64,000 nt of DNA from Verrucomicrobiota bacterium. GTDB lineage: Bacteria > Verrucomicrobiota > Verrucomicrobiia > Opitutales > Puniceicoccaceae. Both the position numbers and the translations under genes were made by a program. Positions 57,304 through 64,000 of this stretch are shown here, piece after piece (positions within the stretch are counted from its first letter, which is position 1; the number at the start of each line of letters is the position of its first letter). Location: positions 1 through 64,000 of the forward strand of contig JBCDMB010000017.1 in assembly GCA_038744685.1 (NCBI GenBank), read 5' to 3'. Under the pieces are notes generated by a model. It was not told the origin of the DNA. It ran no database searches and saw nothing but the letters and a program-made list of their open reading frames with translations.

Positions 57304-58158
57304 ATGCAAGTATCAGCACCCACCAATGTAAATGCAGCAGCAGAGAGCGCGGGGGTAATCCGTGTGACCTGGACCAATGCGCAAACTACACACGAGTTCA
57401 ACAAAGTCGAGTATAGGGATATAACTGGCGCGGGTTCGTGGACGACTGCCAGTTCCACCATCGCTGCCGCAACTTCAACTTATGACATTACTGGACTGTC
57501 GGCACTCAATCAGTATGAGGTCCGGGTCAGTGCGCTGAATACGGCAGTGGCTCAGGTCGATGAAATTACTGCAGTCGCAGATTTAAGCGATAGCCTAGAT
57601 GGGCTCTATTTTGATGTATATGATTCTGCTGGACCCGTTAGAGTGTGGTTCGATGTGGACAATAGTGGGACCAGTGCGCCTTCGGCTCCTACGGGTGGTC
57701 GGTTGCTCGAGGTGACGGGCATCGTCACCGATGCCAGTGCAACGTCCGCTGCCACAGCAATCGCTTCCTCGATTAACGGAGACTCCGAATTCAGCGCAAG
57801 TGCTGTAGGTGCTACGATTACAATCACTAATGCGAGCACGGGGGATCGCGCAGCAATCAGCTTGGGAACCTCAACCTTCGCCGGAGCGGGGACAACGACG
57901 GAGGGCGAAGACGGAAACTCAACTACGGTATCGCCATCGGCCAGTGTGTTTACGTGGCCCAGTGCGGCTGGAACCTATTGGGGATCGAGGATCAATGAAA
58001 CAACAACCTCCTGGACTTATATCATCACCATTACAGGCAGTTCTCCATTCTTTGATGTAAGTGCTGCTCCAATATCCAGTGAACGGGTGGCGTATCCCGA
58101 TGCGGTGATAAGCGAGTTCCGGTTTGGGCCACAAATCACAATTCCAAGTTATGTGTAA
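57304..58158 (+). CDS. Virion protein with a fibronectin type III domain
   Basis: A 284-residue protein. Residues 1-85 form an FN3 domain (A-P-T-N-V-N-A-A-A-E-S-A-G-V-I-R-V-T-W, then Y-D-I-T-G-L-S-A-L-N-Q-Y-E-V-R-V). The rest is Ser/Thr-rich with beta strands, including repeated T-I-T-I-T-N and W-T-Y-I-I-T-I-T. FN3 domains are common in phage tail and surface proteins and help adhesion. The end Q-I-T-I-P-S-Y-V contacts nothing recognisable. Confidence 0.6.
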   Translation: MQVSAPTNVNAAAESAGVIRVTWTNAQTTHEFNKVEYRDITGAGSWTTASSTIAAATSTYDITGLSALNQYEVRVSALNTAVAQVDEITAVADLSDSLDGLYFDVYDSAGPVRVWFDVDNSGTSAPSAPTGGRLLEVTGIVTDASATSAATAIASSINGDSEFSASAVGATITITNASTGDRAAISLGTSTFAGAGTTTEGEDGNSTTVSPSASVFTWPSAAGTYWGSRINETTTSWTYIITITGSSPFFDVSAAPISSERVAYPDAVISEFRFGPQITIPSYV

Positions 58159-58160
58159 GT

Positions 58161-58385
58161 ATGGACGAAGTTGAACAGGCTACTTCTTCGCGATTTAATC
58201 AACTAGATCTCGCGCGCAAACCTGAATTGGCAAAACGAATCCGGATTGAGACCCAAGAAGAGCCCGATGATGAGTTTGCCAATCGGAGAGCGGCTGGCGG
58301 TGGGTCGGCTGCTGGGATTACTCTGGATGTCGTCCTCGATGACAACACGGCAGGAACAGTAACGGTATCGGGGAGTTTTGACTGA
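58161..58385 (+). CDS. Small virion-region protein, function unknown
   Basis: A 74-residue protein with an acidic N-terminal helix and a beta end (G-I-T-L-D-V-V-L-D-D-N-T-A-G-T-V-T-V). The first half of the sequence may be disordered. Its stop shares a base with the next start (TGATG). Confidence 0.45.
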   Translation: MDEVEQATSSRFNQLDLARKPELAKRIRIETQEEPDDEFANRRAAGGGSAAGITLDVVLDDNTAGTVTVSGSFD

Positions 58386-58918
58386 TGGCTATTTTACGAG
58401 CAGGGCCATTTGCAGACGTGTCCGATTCGTTTTTGGATATCGATCCAGACCCAGACATAAACACGACGGCCGACCCCGTAAACTGCGCGATGGACAACAC
58501 CTCACCTCGTTGGCCTTGGCGGGTTTTTAGGATAGATCCGTTGTCTGGAGGGAACTACGAATACGATACAGTAAATTCTAATCCCGGGGCCTCTTATTCA
58601 ACCAGTTTTTCAAATGAGGGTATACTTGAAGGAGATGGTGTCGCATGGAGATACCAAGCCGTGCAGGATTTTACACTAAATGGTTCTTACAATTGCAACA
58701 GTAGTGGAGGAAATCCGGGTCCAGATATAAGATTTTCTATTCGAGTAAGTGGAATAACTGTTTTTGCCGACAGTGATGGAGATGACGAATCAGCCAGTAT
58801 AGGTGGGAGTTTCAGCATCAATTTGCCTGCTGCTGTAGTACCCATCTCAGTTAGAATTTTAGTCAATTCAGAAAATGCAACATCAGCATTTGGTAGTTTT
58901 CAGATCAATTTCCCGTAA
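58385..58918 (+). CDS. Virion-region protein, function unknown
   Basis: A 177-residue, Asn/Ser/Asp-rich protein of mostly beta strands (Y-E-Y-D-T-V-N-S-N-P-G-A-S-Y and V-P-I-S-V-R-I-L-V-N). This composition is typical of phage surface proteins, but no family is recognised. It overlaps the preceding small gene by one base and is followed by a 36-base gap with a GGAGGAG Shine-Dalgarno. Confidence 0.5.
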   Translation: MAILRAGPFADVSDSFLDIDPDPDINTTADPVNCAMDNTSPRWPWRVFRIDPLSGGNYEYDTVNSNPGASYSTSFSNEGILEGDGVAWRYQAVQDFTLNGSYNCNSSGGNPGPDIRFSIRVSGITVFADSDGDDESASIGGSFSINLPAAVVPISVRILVNSENATSAFGSFQINFP

Positions 58919-58954
58919 CTGCAAAAAGAAAAATAAACAAGGAGGAGTAGAACC

Positions 58955-60328
58955 ATGACAGAGGAAGAGAAAAGAAAACGTGACAGGGAATTAGCAGTTG
59001 CCGCAGAGACGGATCGGACGTTGGCAGTGCTGCGAGCTAATGAGGCAAATGCAGCGGACGGCATCGAGTTTGGCACGGAAGGGACGGAAGCGGCAGGAGT
59101 AACCGGTCGGCCGCCGAGTCTTGACGAGATTATTCGGTTCCCAGGTGGCGGCGAGCTGTCAATGCGGCGAGTGCAGCCGATTGCGACGGAGACGCCCGAG
59201 CGGCAATACGGGGAGCCGCTCGACCCGCTGGAAGGGTTGTCCGTACAGGAACCCACGAATGCAACCAGCACTGCGGATCTGGCACGATTTGACAATGCGA
59301 TGCGGCTGGATGTGGCAGCACCCCCGTCACAAACGCCAGTCTCTGTTGAAGAGATTGACCGGCTAACACGGCCGGACCTCACATCGGGGTCTGCCGCAAG
59401 ACAGCGGATTGATGACAACTATTACGCAGAGATCGCGCGTGAACAGGAGGCAAAGAGGATAGACGAGATCACCTTTGGAACGGCTAACCTGACGGAGCGG
59501 AACCGCGCGTCGCGGGCAGGATTTGATCAAGGCGGTGGTCGGCCGCTGAGAAGTTCAGGCGACGCCCCGGCAGACATCCGCGCAATCGCTGCACAGGGGG
59601 GGCCAAGGAACGAACGGGAGGCCAATCGAGTAGCCCGCTGGGGAGGCAACTTAGATGCCTACATAGCGAGCCAAAAACCCCCTAGCCGCCAAGAGGTGGG
59701 TAGAGATATGTTTGTCGATGAGTTTGATCGATTGAGCAGATTTCCATCTGATACAACTTCCCTTCCCGAAGATTGGGAAACATCCATACTGCGATTGGAA
59801 CGTGCGGGGCATCAAGAACAGGCAGACCGTATGAGGGACCTCGCGCCTCAGCCGGAGATCGGGTTTTCCACTCCAGAAGAGGCGCGGGCAGCGCTAGGGG
59901 GTTCTCCAGGGCAAATTACGCAAGATAGCAATGGCCGCTGGCGCGCCCAAATGCAAGTGAATCAAGAGAATGAACCTGCATCGCCTCAGCGGATTAGAAT
60001 CGCAGAGGAAAGAAAGCGACTAATTGATGCAAAAGATTGGGAGGGCCTAGCGTTGATAATGGATCCTATAGAGGAAGCAACTGAAGAAGGATTAGGCCCA
60101 GTTGTACGACGGCCCCCGACCGCCGCTGACGCGGAACGCATTTACGGCAATAGTTTTTCTGGACCTAATCAAGATTCAGCTTCGGCGGTTGTGCCTTCCG
60201 GCGGAACTGTGCCAGAGGATAGCCCGTATACTGCCGCGCAAGAGCGAGGGATATCGGTTGTGATGCGGGATAATAACGTAAGTCGTCAAGAGGCAATTGA
60301 TGGGCTGCGCAGGGACGGGCAACTTTAG
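58955..60328 (+). CDS. Internal-virion-type phage protein
   Basis: A 457-residue, charged, largely helical or disordered protein rich in Arg and Glu, with a short C-terminal helix (S-R-Q-E-A-I-D-G-L-R-R-D-G). It has no signal peptide or catalytic motif. Proteins of this kind often lie before the large internal (ejection) protein of podoviruses. ATG 58955 follows GGAGGAG at good distance. It ends 6 bases before the giant gene. Confidence 0.5.
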   Translation: MTEEEKRKRDRELAVAAETDRTLAVLRANEANAADGIEFGTEGTEAAGVTGRPPSLDEIIRFPGGGELSMRRVQPIATETPERQYGEPLDPLEGLSVQEPTNATSTADLARFDNAMRLDVAAPPSQTPVSVEEIDRLTRPDLTSGSAARQRIDDNYYAEIAREQEAKRIDEITFGTANLTERNRASRAGFDQGGGRPLRSSGDAPADIRAIAAQGGPRNEREANRVARWGGNLDAYIASQKPPSRQEVGRDMFVDEFDRLSRFPSDTTSLPEDWETSILRLERAGHQEQADRMRDLAPQPEIGFSTPEEARAALGGSPGQITQDSNGRWRAQMQVNQENEPASPQRIRIAEERKRLIDAKDWEGLALIMDPIEEATEEGLGPVVRRPPTAADAERIYGNSFSGPNQDSASAVVPSGGTVPEDSPYTAAQERGISVVMRDNNVSRQEAIDGLRRDGQL

Positions 60329-60334
60329 CGTAGT

Positions 60335-63300
60335 ATGGCCCGCGAACCGCAAGAGCTAGACCTTTCTGGGTTTGCTGCAGCAGTAGCCGAAGAAGCTCCT
60401 GGACGCACCGTTAATGCTGGTGCGGGCGCTGACCAAGTGAAACCCCAACCGAGCCTCGATTTAAGTGGATTTGCTAGAGAATTGGCTCGCCAACCGCAAA
60501 AGTTGGATCTTTCTGGGTTTGCGGCAGCAGTAGCCGAAGAGTCTCCTGCGCGCGGCGTTGATGCAAGCGGCCTGGCTGATACGGTAGAACCCAAGCCAAG
60601 TTTGGATTTGAGTGGATTTAAGGAAGCCGTTACCCCCCCAGAAGTTCCGATTGAAACACACCCATTTGTTCGCAACACACTAAGCGATCCTGTTTTGACC
60701 GATGAGCAACGGCGCACGCTGGTAGAGACCTACGGCCGTAACTACCTGGAAGCGTACGGCAAAGATCCCACGATGGCGGAATCGTTTGTCCTGAACTTCC
60801 GTGATGCATGGGGCAACTACAACACTTTGGGCGCCGAGCTCCGGCGGAAGAGTGTAGGTGGAGATCCTCTAATTGGTTACGGAGCCAACCAAGAGATCGA
60901 AGACAGCATCCGCGTTGAGAACTTGATCACCGCTGAGCTGAAGCGGCGGGAAGCTGGAGGTAAAGAGGAAAATATCCCAGTATGGGAAGCTATTGGAGGT
61001 ATGCTCACAATAAGGCATCCTTGGCATAAAGGTTGGCGAGATGAAAAGTACTACCGCGCCGCAAAAGAAGAGGAATTACAGGGATTGCTTGTCGCTCATC
61101 GCACGGAACGTGCCGAACTTCAGGCGGAATTAAACGAGAAACGATTTGCTGGTCTTTTGGACGAAGCGGGAAAACAGGCAAGGTTTGCGGCTTTAAATTC
61201 TACAGGGGTAAAAGACAATGCGGCCGCGTTTGCCGGTCAGTTGGCGGGGGCGGCCGTAGATCCAATTAACTTTATTGGAGGATCGGTAAAACAGGTGGCA
61301 TCGCTTCCCATGCGAATGACCGTTAAGGCCGGCGAGGTAGGAACGATCAACGCGTTAGCAAACCCGCTTCTGCAAAAAGGGGCGGAAAGTGCGAACGCTC
61401 AGGAGGGGTTTGAATGGAAGCGATTCTTTGCCGATGCAGGCTTGGGTAGTCTAGTGGGAGGATCGTTCCCTCTGTTGGGAGAGATTGGCCGGGTGATTGC
61501 CCGCCGCTTCGGAGTGCAACCAGAGGATCTGGCAAAGATGGATACTCAGCAGGCACTTAAGGAGATCGGTCGAAAGGCTGACCTCCCAGATACGGAGATT
61601 GCCCGTGCACTGACAGATGAAGCCGCAGAACAGGCCGAGCAGATTAAACAGCTTCGTGATAAAACGTCCGTATCGGCCGCAGACGAGGCGGCAGAGGTCA
61701 AAGTCTTGCAGGAAGCTGAAGGGAACCGTCAACGGGGTTTCTCGCGGCGAATGGAGGGTGACGAGCGCATGGATGTCAACGAGGTCCGCGCGAACCCGGA
61801 GGAATACTATACCCCACAGTCAAACGAGACAGGACGGCAGATTGTCACGCAGATGCCAGACTCGCAGTTGGAAGATGTCTTTCGAAAAGCAGAAGCAACG
61901 ACAGGAAGTGGAGAAAACTATTCCGTTTTGGCAGGTCTTGAACTAATGAACCGACGTCTTACTCGCGGGGAACCCATACGTTCCATTCGGGAGGAACTGT
62001 CAAAGCGCGGAACTTCAGTGGCCCAGATGTTGCAACAGTTTGGTGAGATCAAGACGACCACCCCTGCTGGGATGGTGTCGATGGTAGACGATTTGGCCGC
62101 TCAATTTAATCGAAAGATCCCCGATCAAGCCCTACAGCGTGGAAGGGAACTGGCCGATGCACGGTTGCAAGCAATGGAAAGACTGAAGGAGGCAGAGGTA
62201 AGCTTGCAGCAGAACTTTACCGATAAGACTGCCGCTCAGATAGCGGGATTAAAGAAAGAGGCTGCTGCGACGGCGAGGGCCTTTGATGAGTGGGCAATGG
62301 ATTACACGCCTCAGCGCATGTTTAAAACGTTGGCGGACACGATGAAACTAAATTTACTTACATCGAGTTCGCTGATGATAAACGTGATTGGCAACATGAC
62401 GTTGCAGCCTGTTTGGATCAGTAAGAACATCATAGGTTCGGGACTTGATTTTCTTGTGAGCTTGAGAACAGGAAAACGCACTCGAAAACTTAATCCAAAG
62501 GACTACGGCGAAGGGTTGAAAGGGGCGTTTGATGGATTAAAACAGGGGGCCGAAGTTCTGTTAAAGGGTGGTTCTCCAGACGATTACATAAAAGCGGAGC
62601 TGCACCGAGGCTTTAGACCTATGCGTGCTATGATCCAAGCCTTATCTCCTTCATCTCGTGGGATTATGCCGGTGATGGAAAACGGACAAGTCGCACTATC
62701 AGATAGAGCAAAGAAGCTACTTGAGGGATTGTTTGGAGTGCCTCCTGAAGCGGTTGCCCGTATGCTCCAGTTTGGGGACAAACCGTTCCGTTATGGGGCA
62801 GAGCGTGCAGGTCGATCACAGGAAACGGCGTTAAGAGGTTTGCGTGGAGTAGATCGCGAAAGGTTTATTCAACATCCAGACCCAGTCAGCAGAGATTTAA
62901 TTGCGGAGAAGGCTAAAGCTGCGGTTTTCATGCAAGATAATGCGTTTTCTCGTAAGTTTGCTGAATGGATGCGTGACTTGGAGAAGATTCCAAAGGTTGG
63001 CGGTGCCCTTCGTTACGTAACGTCGGCTGTAGTTCCGTTTGTTCAGTTTCCAACCAACTTTATCGTGGAGGCAGTTCGATACAGAGTCCCTGGAATTAGT
63101 TTTGGAATGGCGGTGTATCGGGCGGGCCAAGGGCAACAAGACAAAGCGATTGATCATTTGGCCGCAGGGTTGGCGGGGATGACAATGTTTGGGGCTGCTG
63201 GATATTTGTGGCAGAACGGTGTGGTGACTCCGCACATTGATTATCGGGACAAGAAATTGAAAGCCTTGAGTTACAGTTTTGCTCAACCTCCTGGGTCAAT

Positions 63301-64000
63301 GAATCTTAGTGGACTGAGGAGGTTGCTAGTTGGAGAGGACGGCAGTTTTCAAGATGGAGATATCACCGTCGCCTATGAAAAACTTGGGATATGGGGAATG
63401 ATTCTTCAGGGCGAAACCGAAATGCAATGGAGGCAGGAGAAAGACAAGGCAGAAGGAAAGATCGTGCCTCCATTGGAATGGTGGAACCGGGCGATCCCAT
63501 CGTCAGAAGATATGCCAAATACGTTGAGCTACATCGCTGAAGCGACTCCTCTCTTAAATATGGCCGGATTTCTCGGAGCCATCCAATCAGGACGTGCGGA
63601 TCGTTGGGCACGTAATTTCTTTCAAGCTGTAGGATCAACAGTCGTTCCAAATACGTTAACCGCTGCTTTAAAAACGCAGTATGAATACATTCCAGAACTG
63701 ACCGGCGAAACGATTGGAGAGACGTTTAAGAACGTATGGAATTATAAGCTTCATCGGCTAGACAAAGACCATCCTGTAAAAGTGGGCTTGTTAGGAGAAC
63801 GAGTGTTACGCACTCCAGAAGGAGAAAATCCATGGCAATGGCATCTGCTCAACCCAGTTGATCTACAGTCAAAAGAGTCTGAGCCAATCTACAGATTTAT
63901 CGAAACCCTTTACAAACGCACGGCCGATACAAGGGTGATACCAGGCATTCCAAGCGAAGTGTTTACCCATCCTAAGACAAAGGAACGTTTAGTCATGAAG
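60335..64000 (+). CDS. Giant internal virion (DNA-ejection) protein, 3' end outside window
   Basis: The frame from ATG 60335 is open to the window edge (1222 codons). The N-terminus has two 49-residue tandem repeats with L-D-L-S-G-F. Residues ~290-315 read A-A-F-A-G-Q-L-A-G-A-A-V-D-P-I-N-F, typical of internal proteins. Residues 670-687 (M-K-L-N-L-L-T-S-S-S-L-M-I-N-V-I-G-N) match the 'LLTSp.t.i.N.igN' motif of large phage internal proteins. Hydrophobic stretches near 910 and 945-960 could cross the membrane during ejection. No catalytic domain (lytic transglycosylase or methyltransferase) is seen in the visible part. It marks the virion as podovirus-like. Confidence 0.68.
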   Translation, partial: MAREPQELDLSGFAAAVAEEAPGRTVNAGAGADQVKPQPSLDLSGFARELARQPQKLDLSGFAAAVAEESPARGVDASGLADTVEPKPSLDLSGFKEAVTPPEVPIETHPFVRNTLSDPVLTDEQRRTLVETYGRNYLEAYGKDPTMAESFVLNFRDAWGNYNTLGAELRRKSVGGDPLIGYGANQEIEDSIRVENLITAELKRREAGGKEENIPVWEAIGGMLTIRHPWHKGWRDEKYYRAAKEEELQGLLVAHRTERAELQAELNEKRFAGLLDEAGKQARFAALNSTGVKDNAAAFAGQLAGAAVDPINFIGGSVKQVASLPMRMTVKAGEVGTINALANPLLQKGAESANAQEGFEWKRFFADAGLGSLVGGSFPLLGEIGRVIARRFGVQPEDLAKMDTQQALKEIGRKADLPDTEIARALTDEAAEQAEQIKQLRDKTSVSAADEAAEVKVLQEAEGNRQRGFSRRMEGDERMDVNEVRANPEEYYTPQSNETGRQIVTQMPDSQLEDVFRKAEATTGSGENYSVLAGLELMNRRLTRGEPIRSIREELSKRGTSVAQMLQQFGEIKTTTPAGMVSMVDDLAAQFNRKIPDQALQRGRELADARLQAMERLKEAEVSLQQNFTDKTAAQIAGLKKEAAATARAFDEWAMDYTPQRMFKTLADTMKLNLLTSSSLMINVIGNMTLQPVWISKNIIGSGLDFLVSLRTGKRTRKLNPKDYGEGLKGAFDGLKQGAEVLLKGGSPDDYIKAELHRGFRPMRAMIQALSPSSRGIMPVMENGQVALSDRAKKLLEGLFGVPPEAVARMLQFGDKPFRYGAERAGRSQETALRGLRGVDRERFIQHPDPVSRDLIAEKAKAAVFMQDNAFSRKFAEWMRDLEKIPKVGGALRYVTSAVVPFVQFPTNFIVEAVRYRVPGISFGMAVYRAGQGQQDKAIDHLAAGLAGMTMFGAAGYLWQNGVVTPHIDYRDKKLKALSYSFAQPPGSMNLSGLRRLLVGEDGSFQDGDITVAYEKLGIWGMILQGETEMQWRQEKDKAEGKIVPPLEWWNRAIPSSEDMPNTLSYIAEATPLLNMAGFLGAIQSGRADRWARNFFQAVGSTVVPNTLTAALKTQYEYIPELTGETIGETFKNVWNYKLHRLDKDHPVKVGLLGERVLRTPEGENPWQWHLLNPVDLQSKESEPIYRFIETLYKRTADTRVIPGIPSEVFTHPKTKERLVMK
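60341..60634 (+). repeat. 147-base tandem repeat inside the giant internal protein gene
   Basis: Two diverged copies, 60341-60487 and 60488-60634, each encode R-x-P-Q-x-L-D-L-S-G-F-A-A-A-V-A-E-E and a second L-D-L-S-G-F half. The duplication is in frame. Confidence 0.75.

Larger units (their letters stand above)
24650..64000. mobile_element. Prophage, left part (integrase to internal virion protein; right end outside window)
   Basis: From the tRNA-Ser gene onward there is an integrase, a leftward control gene with a rightward early block, replication genes, terminase, portal, capsid, fibre and tail-end genes, in the order usual for a temperate phage. No tape-measure, sheath or baseplate gene is seen, while a portal of 735 residues, an adaptor-like protein and a giant internal protein suggest a podovirus-type virion. 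The element is at least 39 kb long. Gene-to-gene composition changes show that it is a mosaic. Confidence 0.92.

Overview
The window joins about 24.6 kb of bacterial chromosome to the left part of a large prophage that runs off the right edge. Several things suggest a Verrucomicrobium, most likely class Opitutae, although no 16S gene is present to prove it. They are a fragment of a REP-associated (Y1) transposase at the left edge, REP-like palindromes, weak Shine-Dalgarno sites before many chromosomal genes, a fused-gene Bat operon, and intergenic simple-sequence repeat families that I recall from Verrucomicrobia and Planctomycetes genomes (recollection, not checked).

Chromosomal part (1-24.6 kb). 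uvrC (minus strand) faces away from cinA. Next comes a translation and membrane-insertion cluster: rpmH, rnpA and yidC, followed by a yebC-type gene. An MFS carrier overlaps a MidA-type methyltransferase gene. Convergent to these on the minus strand lie a glycogen phosphorylase and an eight-haem cytochrome c/TPR lipoprotein. A Bat (aerotolerance-type) operon is transcribed leftwards: MoxR ATPase, DUF58, a small membrane gene carrying a REP pair inside its coding sequence, BatA, a BatB-BatC fusion, and a BatD protein with a TPR/SH3 (BatE-like) tail. A long isocitrate dehydrogenase and tRNA-Ser(CGA) close the chromosomal side.

Prophage (24.65 kb to beyond 64 kb). A tyrosine integrase lies just downstream of the tRNA, so the tRNA 3' end is the likely attachment site. 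The control region has a leftward HTH repressor without a peptidase domain, and rightward genes that begin with a small unknown protein and an excisionase-like HTH protein. The replication block (29-37 kb) holds a replication-initiation-type protein, a DnaB-like helicase and a DnaQ-like exonuclease among small accessory genes. The virion block (37.5-48.4 kb) holds a terminase large subunit in two pieces, then portal, scaffold-like, major capsid and small head proteins. From 48.4 to 55 kb there is a module of different base composition: a fibre-like protein, a possible lysis cassette (TM/coiled-coil protein, secreted paralogues, lipoprotein, papain-like peptidase, DUF1353-like protein), and another lipoprotein. 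From 55 to 64 kb come an adaptor-like protein, structural proteins and a very large internal-virion-type protein cut by the window edge. No tape-measure, sheath or baseplate gene is visible, so a temperate podovirus-like phage is the best guess.

The most unusual feature is the set of at least six short repeat families between prophage genes from 31.8 to 48.4 kb. Many copies begin exactly at a stop codon, and others end at the next start codon or supply its Shine-Dalgarno sequence. One such array lies between the ATPase and nuclease halves of the terminase. Another has replaced the end of a tandemly duplicated gene. The repeats thus look like junctions along which prophage genes have been joined, split or exchanged.
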